A stretch of 64,000 nt of DNA from SZUA-430 sp040381215. GTDB lineage: Bacteria > Pseudomonadota > Alphaproteobacteria > Micropepsales > Micropepsaceae. The position numbers were made by a program, and so were the translations under genes. The notes under the pieces were generated by a model that saw nothing but the letters and a program-made list of their open reading frames with translations, was not told where the DNA came from and did not search any database. The stretch covers positions 9,421 to 73,420 of the forward strand of contig JBEIHO010000006.1 in NCBI GenBank assembly GCA_040381215.1, written 5' to 3'. Below, piece after piece: positions 1 to 7,165 of this stretch (its first letter is position 1; each line of letters begins with the position of its first letter).

Positions 1-286
1 CGAACACGATGGCATGCGCCTCGGGATAGCGCTGCTTCAGCACCCCCAGGACACCGCAGCCGAGCGAGGCATCCATGATGACGATGTCGGGAACGCGCCC
101 GCCCGCCGGAAGTTCGTCGGCGCCCGGCAACCCCGCGCCCTCCCAGCCGACCGCAAATCCCCCCTGGCCGAGCTGGCTGCGAATGCCGGCCCTCACGATG
201 GGATGCGGGTCGATCACCCACACATCCGCGCTCGCATCCACGACCCGATGCGCTAACGCGGCTCTGCTTTCGTATGCTGACACCAT
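1..286 (-). CDS. Response regulator, N-terminal receiver part (runs off window edge)
   Basis: Reading leftward from ATG at 286, this gives the first 95 residues of a receiver domain; the rest lies outside the window. The pattern is an acidic residue after strand 1 (Asp26 in VWVIDPHP) and the phospho-acceptor Asp72 in DIVIMDASLG. A GGGGG-type ribosome site sits just upstream of the ATG. The text around RAGIRSQLGQGGFAVGWE closely resembles RAGLRAQLDGRGFAVGFE of the LuxR-type regulator at 35692-36360, so the two look like paralogues and this one probably also ends in a LuxR helix-turn-helix (inference, not visible). The gene is divergent from the TPR gene at 598. The receiver assignment is firm; the output domain is unknown. 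Confidence 0.8.
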   Translation of the reverse strand, partial: MVSAYESRAALAHRVVDASADVWVIDPHPIVRAGIRSQLGQGGFAVGWEGAGLPGADELPAGGRVPDIVIMDASLGCGVLGVLKQRYPEAHAIVF

Positions 287-597
287 GACCCCCTTGGAGA
301 ATGCAGCCCGAGGAGCTGCAGGTTGGGCGGCAAGGCGCTGCACGCGCCCTGCCTCTGGAGGCAACGGTATGCAAACGCAGCGCACCGAATACGGTGACAG
401 GTCAAGGTTTCGGTGGGTGACGGAAAAAATTCATGCGTCCGTTGGGTCTACTCCCTTCGGCGAAGGCAAGCCGAAAGGCGAAAGCTACGGCACCGTTAGG
501 CTTCGCCGGGCGGACCACGTCGCAGGCCATAAGAAGAATTGCGCACCGCCGCCCGATCAGCTGCCATGCGCCCCTTCTCAAGAGGAGGGGCCACCCC
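287..597 (+). promoter_or_regulatory. Structured leader/divergent promoter region before TPR gene
   Basis: This 311-bp stretch has no convincing gene. Several strong RNA hairpins can be drawn: CACCG-AATA-CGGTG near 383-396; GGCGAA..GC paired with GC..TTCGCC around 477-507, with an inner ACGG/CCGT stem; and CCCCTTCT-CAAG-AGGAGGGG at 571-590, which buries the Shine-Dalgarno of the gene starting at 598. The segment around 464-490 (GGCAAGCC, a GAAA loop, then AAAGCTACGG) loosely recalls the core of cyclic-di-GMP-I (GEMM) riboswitches. The canonical upstream GCACAG element is absent, so this is a weak resemblance only. What is seen is a sequestered ribosome site after a folded leader; riboswitch function is inference. 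Confidence 0.4.
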
Positions 598-1416
598 ATG
601 CGTCCGCTTGTTTCTGTCGCCCTTGCCGCGACCCTTCTGCTTGTCACGATCGCACCGGAGGCAGAGGCCCGCACGCGAAAGTCCCGCGCGGCCGCAAAGC
701 CCGCAGCCGAAATGACCGCGCTGCAAGCCCTCGGCGACCGTCAGCTCTGCGACGGCGGCGTTCTGATCCCGGCGCTGGACCAGGCTCGCGGCTGCACGCG
801 CCTCATTTCGGCCCGCACCAACCGCAGCCTCAAGGCCACCGCGCACTACAACCGGGCAAACGCGCGCATGCGCATGGCCCAGCTGTCTGCAGCCATCGAG
901 GACTACACGGCCGCAATCAACCTCGATCCCACCATGCGCGAGGCCCGCTTCAACCGCGCCATCGCCCACCAGGCCATCGGCGACACCGCCAGCGCTCTCG
1001 GCGACCTTGACGCCACGTTGCACCTCGCGCCCACCGATATCGACGCGCGCGTCGCCCGTGGCCGCCTGAACATGCAGCGCGCCCGCTGGGAATCCGCCGC
1101 CGCAGACTTCGACCAGGTAATCGCCGCAGCGCCCGCCAACCTGACGGCGCGCCTCGGCCGCGCGCACCTGCGCGCGCGGTTGCACGACTGGCAGGGCGCC
1201 CGCGCCGACTATGACAGCGTCCTTCAGGCACGCCCCCGCGACGGCGAGGCCCTTTACGGCCGCGGACTTGTCATGACCTGGAGCGGTGACGCGCGAACCG
1301 GCGCCGACGACATGCGCACCGCCCTCGCCCTCGACCCCACAGCGGTCGAGAAACTGGCGGCCATCGGCCTCGTGCTGCCGCCCCGCCAGGCGACCGCCAT
1401 GGCCGGACAGGACTGA
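598..1416 (+). CDS. Exported tetratricopeptide-repeat protein
   Basis: A 272-residue protein with an N-terminal signal peptide (hydrophobic core LVSVALAATLLLVTIAP, cleavage probably near AEA-R). It is followed by about five TPR units from residue 75 to 255; the alternating small/large residue spacing is clear in AHYNRANARMRMAQLSAAIE and the following repeats. The ATG at 598 was chosen over longer in-frame starts because AGAGGAGGGG lies just upstream and the signal peptide begins there. TPRs mediate protein-protein contacts; the protein should be periplasmic or outer-membrane associated, with unknown partner. It resembles the exported TPR protein at 33827-34537 in design. Expression may be controlled by the folded leader that masks its ribosome site. 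Confidence 0.85.
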   Translation: MRPLVSVALAATLLLVTIAPEAEARTRKSRAAAKPAAEMTALQALGDRQLCDGGVLIPALDQARGCTRLISARTNRSLKATAHYNRANARMRMAQLSAAIEDYTAAINLDPTMREARFNRAIAHQAIGDTASALGDLDATLHLAPTDIDARVARGRLNMQRARWESAAADFDQVIAAAPANLTARLGRAHLRARLHDWQGARADYDSVLQARPRDGEALYGRGLVMTWSGDARTGADDMRTALALDPTAVEKLAAIGLVLPPRQATAMAGQD

Positions 1417-1420
1417 TTTC

Positions 1421-1448
1421 CCGGGGTAGAGCCTCCTGTCTACCCCGG
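1421..1448 (+). terminator. Stem-loop after TPR gene
   Basis: A perfect 10-bp stem CCGGGGTAGA / TCTACCCCGG with an 8-base loop, starting 5 bp after the stop at 1416. There is no downstream T-run, so it is a terminator or RNA-stabilising hairpin rather than a textbook intrinsic terminator. Confidence 0.5.
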
Positions 1449-1509
1449 CCTCTGGACACGCCCGCGTCCGACAAGCTAGGTAAATGCGGAAAGCAGAGGA
1501 GCCCCACTG

Positions 1510-2001
1510 ATGCGCCTGACCCTGTCCCGTCGCCGCACGAACATGATCGCAGCCCTGGTTGTAGCAGCCTGCGGCATGGGCCTCCTGGCACCCAGCGCCA
1601 GCGCCAATGGCAGCATAGTCATCTCCGGCGCCGAGGCGAAGGCCACCATGCCCGGCGCCCGGGTCGCTGCCGCCTATATGCAGCTGACCAACACCGGCAA
1701 GGCGCCCGTAACCCTCACCGCGGCTGCCTCACCCGTTTGCGAGACGGTCGAACTTCACACCATGTCGATGGACGGCGGCATCATGCGCATGCGCCAGATC
1801 ACCGGCGGCGTCACGATCTCGCCGGGCAGCACGATTGCCTTCACCCCGGGCGGGATGCATCTCATGCTCATGGGCCTCAAGCAGCAGCTTACGCCGGCCG
1901 CCGCGGTTCCCATCACCCTGATCTTCGCCGGCGCACCGGCACAGACGCTTCAGTTCCCCGTCAAGCCGATGGGCGACGGCGGCCACCACCACCACCACTG
2001 A
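1510..2001 (+). CDS. PCu(A)C-type periplasmic copper chaperone with His tail
   Basis: A 163-residue exported protein: Arg-rich start, hydrophobic segment (residues 12-30) and cleavage near SASA-N, followed by the cupredoxin-like PCu(A)C fold. Likely Cu(I) ligands are His83, Met92/Met94, His117 and Met119 (ELHTMSMDGGIMRM and GGMHLMLMGL), close to the family's H-M...HxM site. Members of this family deliver copper to the CuA centre of cytochrome oxidase, often with SCO proteins; an SCO homologue is encoded elsewhere at 37445-38059. The protein ends in five consecutive histidines, a plausible extra metal-binding tail. A 12-base repeat (1991-2002 and 2006-2017) spans the stop codon, so the tail could vary in length by slippage. 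The ribosome site is AGAGGAG. Confidence 0.9.
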   Translation: MRLTLSRRRTNMIAALVVAACGMGLLAPSASANGSIVISGAEAKATMPGARVAAAYMQLTNTGKAPVTLTAAASPVCETVELHTMSMDGGIMRMRQITGGVTISPGSTIAFTPGGMHLMLMGLKQQLTPAAAVPITLIFAGAPAQTLQFPVKPMGDGGHHHHH

Positions 2002-2029
2002 CGGCACCACCACTGACCGCAAGCGTCAG

Positions 2030-2050
2030 GTTGCCGGGAACACCGGCAAC
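2030..2050. terminator. Hairpin between convergent genes
   Basis: A perfect 8-bp stem GTTGCCGG / CCGGCAAC with loop GAACA lies exactly between the convergent PCu(A)C (ends 2001) and EF-hand (ends 2051) genes. It fits a bidirectional terminator, although neither strand has a long T-run. Confidence 0.5.
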
Positions 2051-2560
2051 TCAGCGTCCGGGTTCGAACGCCTTCGGCCCGCGATAATCGCCGAAGCTGG
2101 GTTCGGGCAAGGGACGCGCCTTGCGCGGCTTGACCCGGCCGGCCCGCTCACGCCCGTCGACGGTTCCATCGCCATTCACGTCCACGCGCTCGAACAGGGT
2201 ACGCCATTGCGCGCCATATTCCTGCGTGTTGACCTTGCCATCGGCATTCCAGTCGATGATCGGCGTCGCACTCGATCCCCCCTCGGCCATCAACCGGTCA
2301 TTGACCGTCCTGACCTCGGTGCCATCGAGGAACCCGTCTGCATTCCGGTCATCGCCCTTGAACAGCAACGCCACCCCGGCATCCATCTCGGCCTTGAGGA
2401 TCAACCCATCCTTGTCGGTATCGAAAGGCGTGAACACATCCTCGCGCGGCGGCCCCGCCACCGGCTTGTCATCGCCCCCGAACAGGCTCATCCCGCCACT
2501 GCAACCGCCCAGCGTCAGCATGACGCCCACGACCCCCGCCAAAACCACAACCCGCCGCAT
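2051..2560 (-). CDS. EF-hand calcium-binding lipoprotein
   Basis: A 169-residue protein with a lipoprotein signal peptide (MRRVVVLAGVVGVMLTLGGC, lipidated Cys20). It has four EF-hand-type loops with the DxDxDG pattern: residues 47-58 (DTDKDGLILKAE), 71-82 (DRNADGFLDGTE), 103-114 (DWNADGKVNTQE) and 127-138 (DVNGDGTVDGRE). The start at 2560 is set by GGAGG five bases upstream and gives an ideal lipobox; longer in-frame starts lack both. It should be anchored to a membrane facing the periplasm and bind Ca2+, but its target is unknown. It is one of three EF-hand-like exported proteins in the window (also 7166-8392 and 27266-27811). Confidence 0.85.
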   Translation of the reverse strand: MRRVVVLAGVVGVMLTLGGCSGGMSLFGGDDKPVAGPPREDVFTPFDTDKDGLILKAEMDAGVALLFKGDDRNADGFLDGTEVRTVNDRLMAEGGSSATPIIDWNADGKVNTQEYGAQWRTLFERVDVNGDGTVDGRERAGRVKPRKARPLPEPSFGDYRGPKAFEPGR

Positions 2561-2821
2561 CCAAGCCTCCAACCTCAACATCCCTCCCGCATACTCCAAC
2601 CTTTCCCACCCCCCTTTCAACCCCTTAGTCATGGCCAGCCTGCACTGCCGCGCCCCGCACCTTCACTCAAAAACAGTCGTCATGGCCGGTCGCACGGCAG
2701 TGCGTACCGGCCACCCAGGGATCACAGTCCCCATCATCATTGCCGCGCACCCGGCCATGACGAAAACTTGTTGAGCTATGGTGCAATTGGCAATCACGAA
2801 TAAAGCAGGGACAGGATAAAC

Positions 2822-3502
2822 CTACCCCCGCCGCACACCGAACATATTCGCGCCCTGAAGCGCTGCATCGCCCGCCATGTGCGTGATGTCGGCCCACGCA
2901 AGGTTTGCGCCCGCAAGCTTGGCGCCGGCAAGATTGGCATTCACCAGCCGCGTGCGAGAGAGATCGGCACCTTCCAGCACCGCCTCCCGCAGGTCGCAAT
3001 CGGCAAGATCAGCGCCCTCGAGAATGGCCCCCGCCAGGTTTGCCCCGCGCAGGTCGGCGCCCTGCAGGTGCGCCCGCCGCAGGTCGGCACCCGCCAGCAC
3101 CGCCTTCGAAAGGCGCGCAAAGCTCAGGTCGACACCCGAGAGGATCAGCCGCGGCCCGCCATCGAGATCGGCAGGCTGTCCCCACAGCCGCGTCTGCTTG
3201 CCCTGCGCGACGAAGTCATACCCGGCAAAGTCGGGGCGGAACGCCTCGTCCTTGCGCCGCTGGTTCCAGTGCAGGACACCCTCGTCGATCAGCCAGTGAT
3301 GCTGCAGGCCCCGCGAGACGCCCTTCTCCGGCGCGTGTTCGTAGAGCTTCTCCTCGGCGACCGGCGCCGACGCGCCCTCTATACTGTCCCCGTTTTCAGG
3401 CGGCACCGCAGCAGCGGGCGCAGGCGCAGCCCGTCGCCGCCCCCAGAACCAGCTGAAGATCCAGCCCAGAAATGTCGTGACCCACTCCATGGCGCTACCC
3501 AT
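2822..3502 (-). CDS. Membrane-anchored pentapeptide-repeat protein
   Basis: A 226-residue protein. A short aromatic N-terminal hydrophobic segment (EWVTTFLGWIFSWFWG) could anchor it, followed by an Ala/Pro-rich linker. From about residue 115 to 215 there is a right-handed beta-helix of pentapeptide repeats of type A(D/N)LxG (AGADLRRAHLQGADLRGANL and on). Such helices are structural or binding modules, in some families mimicking DNA; nothing here indicates the ligand. ATG at 3502 or 3490 are both possible. There is no partner gene: the downstream neighbour (2051-2560) is 261 bp away. Confidence 0.8.
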   Translation of the reverse strand: MGSAMEWVTTFLGWIFSWFWGRRRAAPAPAAAVPPENGDSIEGASAPVAEEKLYEHAPEKGVSRGLQHHWLIDEGVLHWNQRRKDEAFRPDFAGYDFVAQGKQTRLWGQPADLDGGPRLILSGVDLSFARLSKAVLAGADLRRAHLQGADLRGANLAGAILEGADLADCDLREAVLEGADLSRTRLVNANLAGAKLAGANLAWADITHMAGDAALQGANMFGVRRG

Positions 3503-3625
3503 ACCACGACGCCGCGCACCGCTGCGCCGCCACGCAAGGGGGGCCTCGCCGAATTTCGGACCGCCGCGACAATAATGCCCAGGCCAGAGCCTTGACCCAG
3601 CCGCCTGATGTTCCTATTTTGTCCA

Positions 3626-3641
3626 TGACTGGCGCCAGTCA
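3626..3641. promoter_or_regulatory. Perfect 16-bp palindrome, operator candidate
   Basis: TGACTGGCGCCAGTCA is fully self-complementary. It lies 124 bp upstream of the pentapeptide-repeat start and 308 bp before the gene at 3949. A dimeric regulator is the natural reading; which protein binds is not known. Confidence 0.4.
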
Positions 3642-3886
3642 CACATATTTGCCCGCAGGTTCTCGCGGCCACGTCCCCTTCCTGGGACAGGCCGCATCAA
3701 ACGGACCGGGGCGAATGCAAGGTCAACCAAACCTGCTCGGAAACTGCAGGCCCATCTACAGGAAGCATAGAATACCGAATAAATCCATGGCTTTACATGG
3801 TTAACCACCACGGGAAGTCATCCGGGCCTGCAGTTCTCTGCATTTCCCTCGACAACAGCCCTTGGGCGATCACCCTCAGCGTATCG

Positions 3887-3902
3887 TTAACAAGGCATTA
3901 AC
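3887..3902 (+). promoter_or_regulatory. CtrA-type box
   Basis: TTAA-CAAGGCA-TTAAC matches the alphaproteobacterial CtrA consensus TTAA-N7-TTAAC exactly. It is 46 bp upstream of the ATG at 3949, a typical activator position. Family knowledge ties CtrA to cell-cycle and surface functions; binding is inferred. Confidence 0.5.
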
Positions 3903-3948
3903 CGCCACAGGACAGCCTCATCCCTCATGTGATTCTGGGGGGCGTGCG

Positions 3949-5685
3949 ATGTCGATGTTGATGCGAGTGCTGAAAGGCTCGGCGAACCGGGGCGTCCATG
4001 CCCGGTTGGCGCTGGACGCGCTCACGCATCTGCGCGGAACGGATGGCGCCTTGTGGCGCAATCTCTTCCTGCACCACAACGCCACCTACCTGAAGGGAAC
4101 CACAGCACCCGACCGGATCTTCAAGGATTTCAAGAACCACGTCCTCCACGTGCGTGAAGGCGATTGGGGCGGCGCCCCCGCGGCCGCGCGCGAATGGTAC
4201 AGGCGCACCGTCCGCGCCCTCGCCCAGCAGGACTGGAAACAGGCCGCCTGGTGCGCCGGCGTGATGAGCCACTACGTCCTCGACCCGCTGAACCCCTTCC
4301 ACACCGGCCAGACCGAAGAGCAGAACGTCATCCACCGCGCGGTCGAGTGCAGCATCGCCAACAGCTACGACGCGCTGCAGCTCATCCTGCTGCAGGACCT
4401 CGGCGGCTATCCCGACGTGCCCGTGCCGCAAGGCAATGACTGGCTCGAGCAGATGGTGCGCGCCGGCGCGAAATACGCCAACCCGCACTACGAGACGCTG
4501 GTCGACCACTTCAACTTCGCCCTTGCCGTCAAGCGCCCCGCGCGCGGCCTCGACCAGGAGATGAAGGACGTCTGCGCCCGCCTGCACGGCTATGCCACCG
4601 TGATGCTCGCCCGCATCCTCGAGCGCGCCTTCATGGAAGCCGCCGTCCTCCCGCCGCGCGTCGGCCTCACGTTCGACACGCTGCTCGCAGCCCTCGCCAT
4701 GCCGGGCCGCAAGCTCGCCGCCATGCTCGCCAACGAGAAGGAGCGCGACCTCGTGCGCGCCATGTACCGCGAGTTCCGCATGACCGGGAAGGTGCGCGAC
4801 ACGCTGCCCGAGGACGACCGCATGGTCCGCCGCCTGCATGCAATCGAGGTCCTGCGCGCGCCACTCTCCAGCATCGACGCCCTCTGGCCGCGCGAGACCG
4901 GCACCGCCCACGGCACCGGCCGCCCCGCGCGCGTGACCACCAGGCCAAAGCCAGTGCGCAAGCCGAAGCCAGAAGCCGTCAAGGACGCCGCCCGCATCGA
5001 GCCCTCGGTCAGCCTGCCCGGCGAAACCAGGGCCAAGCCCGCAGCCGCCCCGGCCCTGTCCATCGCCGAGCGCACGCGCCAGGTCGCGGCCAAGCTCGCC
5101 CCCGCCCGCGCCGCAGAGCCTCCCAAGCCGGCCCCCAAGCCCGCGCCCGCGCCGGAACCCGAAGCCGTATACGAGGAGGACGAGACCGAAACGCGCCTCA
5201 GCCATGGCTCACCCGTCGAGCTCGCGCCCTCCATCGGTCCGAAGACAGCCGTCAGGCTCACGGCCATCGGCATCCACACGATCGAGGACCTTCTGCAAGC
5301 CTCGCCCGAGGAAGCCGCCAGCCGCATCAAGTTCAAGCACATCTCGGCCCGCGTGATCCGCGACTGGCAGGCCCAGGCCACGCTCGCCCTCGCGATCCCC
5401 GAGATGGACAGCATCGCCGCCCAGCTCCTGGTCGCCGTCGGCGTGCGCGACATCGATGACCTCGCCAATGGCGATCCCGACATGCTGCTGAACATGCTCG
5501 ACGAGTTCTGCGACACCTCCGACGGCCAGCGCATCCTGCGCGACGCGGCACCACCCGACGAGGAAGAGCTGCGCGGCTGGATCGAAACCGCCCAGGACCA
5601 GCAGGCCCGCGACGCTGAAGAGGATGAAACCGAAGAGGGCTCCGCCGAAGACGACGAGGACGCAGACGAGCGCTCCGCCGCCTAG
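3949..5685 (+). CDS. Zinc phospholipase C-like domain fused to helix-hairpin-helix (DUF4332-like) domain
   Basis: A 578-residue protein with no signal peptide. Residues about 15-300 resemble the Zn-dependent phospholipase C / S1-P1 nuclease fold: LKGTTAPD near residue 50, MSHYVLDPLNPFHTG near 105-120 and a following HRAVE supply the His/Asp/Glu clusters of the trinuclear zinc site. Residues about 310-420 are a Pro/Lys/Ala-rich linker. Residues about 422-560 carry helix-hairpin-helix motifs (LAPSIGPKTAVRLTAIGIHT) as in DUF4332, then an acidic tail (DEEEL...EDDEDADE). The start at 3949 lies in a G-rich context and just after a CtrA-type box. The stop overlaps the convergent gene by 4 bp. Substrate is unknown: HhH modules usually contact DNA or protein, so phospholipid hydrolysis is only one option. 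Confidence 0.7.
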   Translation: MSMLMRVLKGSANRGVHARLALDALTHLRGTDGALWRNLFLHHNATYLKGTTAPDRIFKDFKNHVLHVREGDWGGAPAAAREWYRRTVRALAQQDWKQAAWCAGVMSHYVLDPLNPFHTGQTEEQNVIHRAVECSIANSYDALQLILLQDLGGYPDVPVPQGNDWLEQMVRAGAKYANPHYETLVDHFNFALAVKRPARGLDQEMKDVCARLHGYATVMLARILERAFMEAAVLPPRVGLTFDTLLAALAMPGRKLAAMLANEKERDLVRAMYREFRMTGKVRDTLPEDDRMVRRLHAIEVLRAPLSSIDALWPRETGTAHGTGRPARVTTRPKPVRKPKPEAVKDAARIEPSVSLPGETRAKPAAAPALSIAERTRQVAAKLAPARAAEPPKPAPKPAPAPEPEAVYEEDETETRLSHGSPVELAPSIGPKTAVRLTAIGIHTIEDLLQASPEEAASRIKFKHISARVIRDWQAQATLALAIPEMDSIAAQLLVAVGVRDIDDLANGDPDMLLNMLDEFCDTSDGQRILRDAAPPDEEELRGWIETAQDQQARDAEEDETEEGSAEDDEDADERSAA

Positions 5686-6185
5686 CCCTTGACCGGCAGC
5701 ACCGTCACGCGGCCCAGCGGGAACTTGCACTCAAGCCCGACATCGCACTCGAACGTGCCGATCGGGTCGGGCTTGTTGTAGTCGTCCCACTCGTTCAGCT
5801 CGATCGTGAAGGGCACATCCGGCAGCTTCAGCACTTCTGTCGCGCAGCGAAACCGCCCCTGGCATGCCGCCAGCTCGGGGCTCTGCGGACCGAAGCACTT
5901 GCGGTACTCTGTCCCCTCGACGATGCAGACTTGCAGCTCCGGATCCACCATCGGCCAGTCCCAGTTCTGCCCGTTCGCCTTGAAGCGGCTGAATTCGATG
6001 TCCAGCCGCGCACTGCGCCGCCACACGCCGGGCGTATAGTCGTTCGCCACGTTCACGCGCACCTGCGTCGGCTGCTGCTGCACATATTTGCGAAACTGCG
6101 TGGGCCCATAGGCAACGCCCAGCGCGCCGACGATCACGCCGACGACGAACCACCCGAAACCCGACCCACCGGATTGCCCTGCCAT
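5682..6185 (-). CDS. Membrane-anchored six-cysteine protein of unknown function
   Basis: A 167-residue protein that I do not recognise. It has one N-terminal membrane segment (GWFVVGVIVGALGVAYGP, residues about 10-28), then an exported domain with six cysteines in the last 90 residues (VCIVEGTEYRKC, LAACQGRFRC, FECDVGLEC), enough for three disulfides. The ATG at 6185 is preferred because GGAGGG lies five bases upstream; longer in-frame starts add a non-hydrophobic leader. It converges with the phospholipase-like gene, sharing four bases at the stops. Confidence 0.7.
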   Translation of the reverse strand: MAGQSGGSGFGWFVVGVIVGALGVAYGPTQFRKYVQQQPTQVRVNVANDYTPGVWRRSARLDIEFSRFKANGQNWDWPMVDPELQVCIVEGTEYRKCFGPQSPELAACQGRFRCATEVLKLPDVPFTIELNEWDDYNKPDPIGTFECDVGLECKFPLGRVTVLPVKG

Positions 6186-6290
6186 GATGTCCCTCCACGC
6201 GGCCCCACCCGCAAGCCCGGCACAGTGCCCCGCGGGTGCACGCCACGTCAATTCCATGCAATCATGGCAGATCGATGACCGGCCGGCGCC

Positions 6291-6980
6291 TCAGCCGGCG
6301 GCGACCCGGAAATCCGCCGTGATCCGGCCGAACCGCCGCACCACGTCGTCATGCTCGCCGTCGCGGAAATCCTCGGCAATCCCGGCCGCATACCAGTCTG
6401 CCATCCCCGGCAGGGCCAGCACGCGCTGCGAATAGGCCCGCACCGCCGACCCCAGCTCCAGCCCATAGGTCTGGATGCGGAACTGCACCGGCGCGAAGAA
6501 GGCATCGACGGCCGTGAATGTCGGCCCGGCCAGGAACGGCCCGCCGAAGCGCTTGAGGCCCTCGCCCCACAGCTCGTCGATGCGGTCGATGTCCTTCTGC
6601 AGGCCAGGCCCGATCTCGTTGAGCGTCACCCGCAAGCCCAGATTGAACGAGCAGTGCTGGCGCAGCGTCTGGAACGCGGAGTGCATCTCGGCCGCAGCCG
6701 CGCGCGCCCACGCCCGCGCCTGCGCATCGGCTGGCCACACGCCCGCATGGCGCTCGGCCAGATACTCCGCGATTGCCAGCGAGTCCCACACGACGGTCGT
6801 GCCATCATGCAGGGCCGGCACCTTGCCGGTCGGCGAGAAGCGCCGGAACGTCGCCCACGCCCCACCCGGTTCGAAGCGATGCAGCCTCTCCTCGAAGGCA
6901 ATGCCCCGCTCGCGCATCAGGATCCACGGCCTGAGCGACCACGACGAATAGTTCTTGTTGGCAATGTGCAGCGTGTACAT
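6291..6980 (-). CDS. Glutathione S-transferase family protein
   Basis: A 229-residue protein: N-terminal thioredoxin-like domain beginning MYTLHIANKNYSSWSLRPWI, with the cis-Pro segment GKVPALHDGTTVVWDSLAIAEYL (glutathione-binding P-A-L and E/D-S elements), then an all-alpha C-terminal domain with FLAGPTFTAVDAFFAP. Cytosolic GSTs of this type conjugate or reduce electrophiles with glutathione; the substrate is not predictable. The ATG at 6980 is used rather than a TTG at 6989 because GGAGG is nine bases upstream of it. It stands alone between unrelated genes. Confidence 0.9.
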   Translation of the reverse strand: MYTLHIANKNYSSWSLRPWILMRERGIAFEERLHRFEPGGAWATFRRFSPTGKVPALHDGTTVVWDSLAIAEYLAERHAGVWPADAQARAWARAAAAEMHSAFQTLRQHCSFNLGLRVTLNEIGPGLQKDIDRIDELWGEGLKRFGGPFLAGPTFTAVDAFFAPVQFRIQTYGLELGSAVRAYSQRVLALPGMADWYAAGIAEDFRDGEHDDVVRRFGRITADFRVAAG

Positions 6981-7165
6981 GCGAAGCAACCTCCATCAGC
7001 CGCCCATATGCCAGCAGTTGCGCCCACGCCGCAACCAGCGCCCGTTGACACCGAGGGTTGCAGCGCCACGCCGAAGCTTGCGGACAGGACCTGATTCACA
7101 CATGACCTTTGCCTGCGCTTGCGAGAGGATTCGCGAGTCAGCCCTTCCCAAGGACATAAGCACGC

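Larger units (their letters stand above)
3503..3948. promoter_or_regulatory. 446-bp divergent intergenic region with palindromes
   Basis: No gene is supported between the divergent pentapeptide gene and the gene at 3949. It contains a perfect 16-bp palindrome (3626-3641), a perfect 12-bp inverted repeat with arms 3742-3753 and 3824-3835 enclosing an AT-richer 70-bp segment, and a CtrA-type box (3887-3902). The lower GC around 3760-3810 suggests promoter sequence. Confidence 0.5.

Noticed and set aside
371..597. Firm call of a cyclic-di-GMP riboswitch before the TPR gene
   Set aside because: Only part of the core is similar and the conserved upstream element is missing, so it is reported as an unassigned structured leader.
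3592..3804. 70-codon plus-strand frame between pentapeptide and PLC-like genes
   Set aside because: No ribosome site, it crosses both palindromic elements, and the translation shows no hydrophobic or domain pattern.
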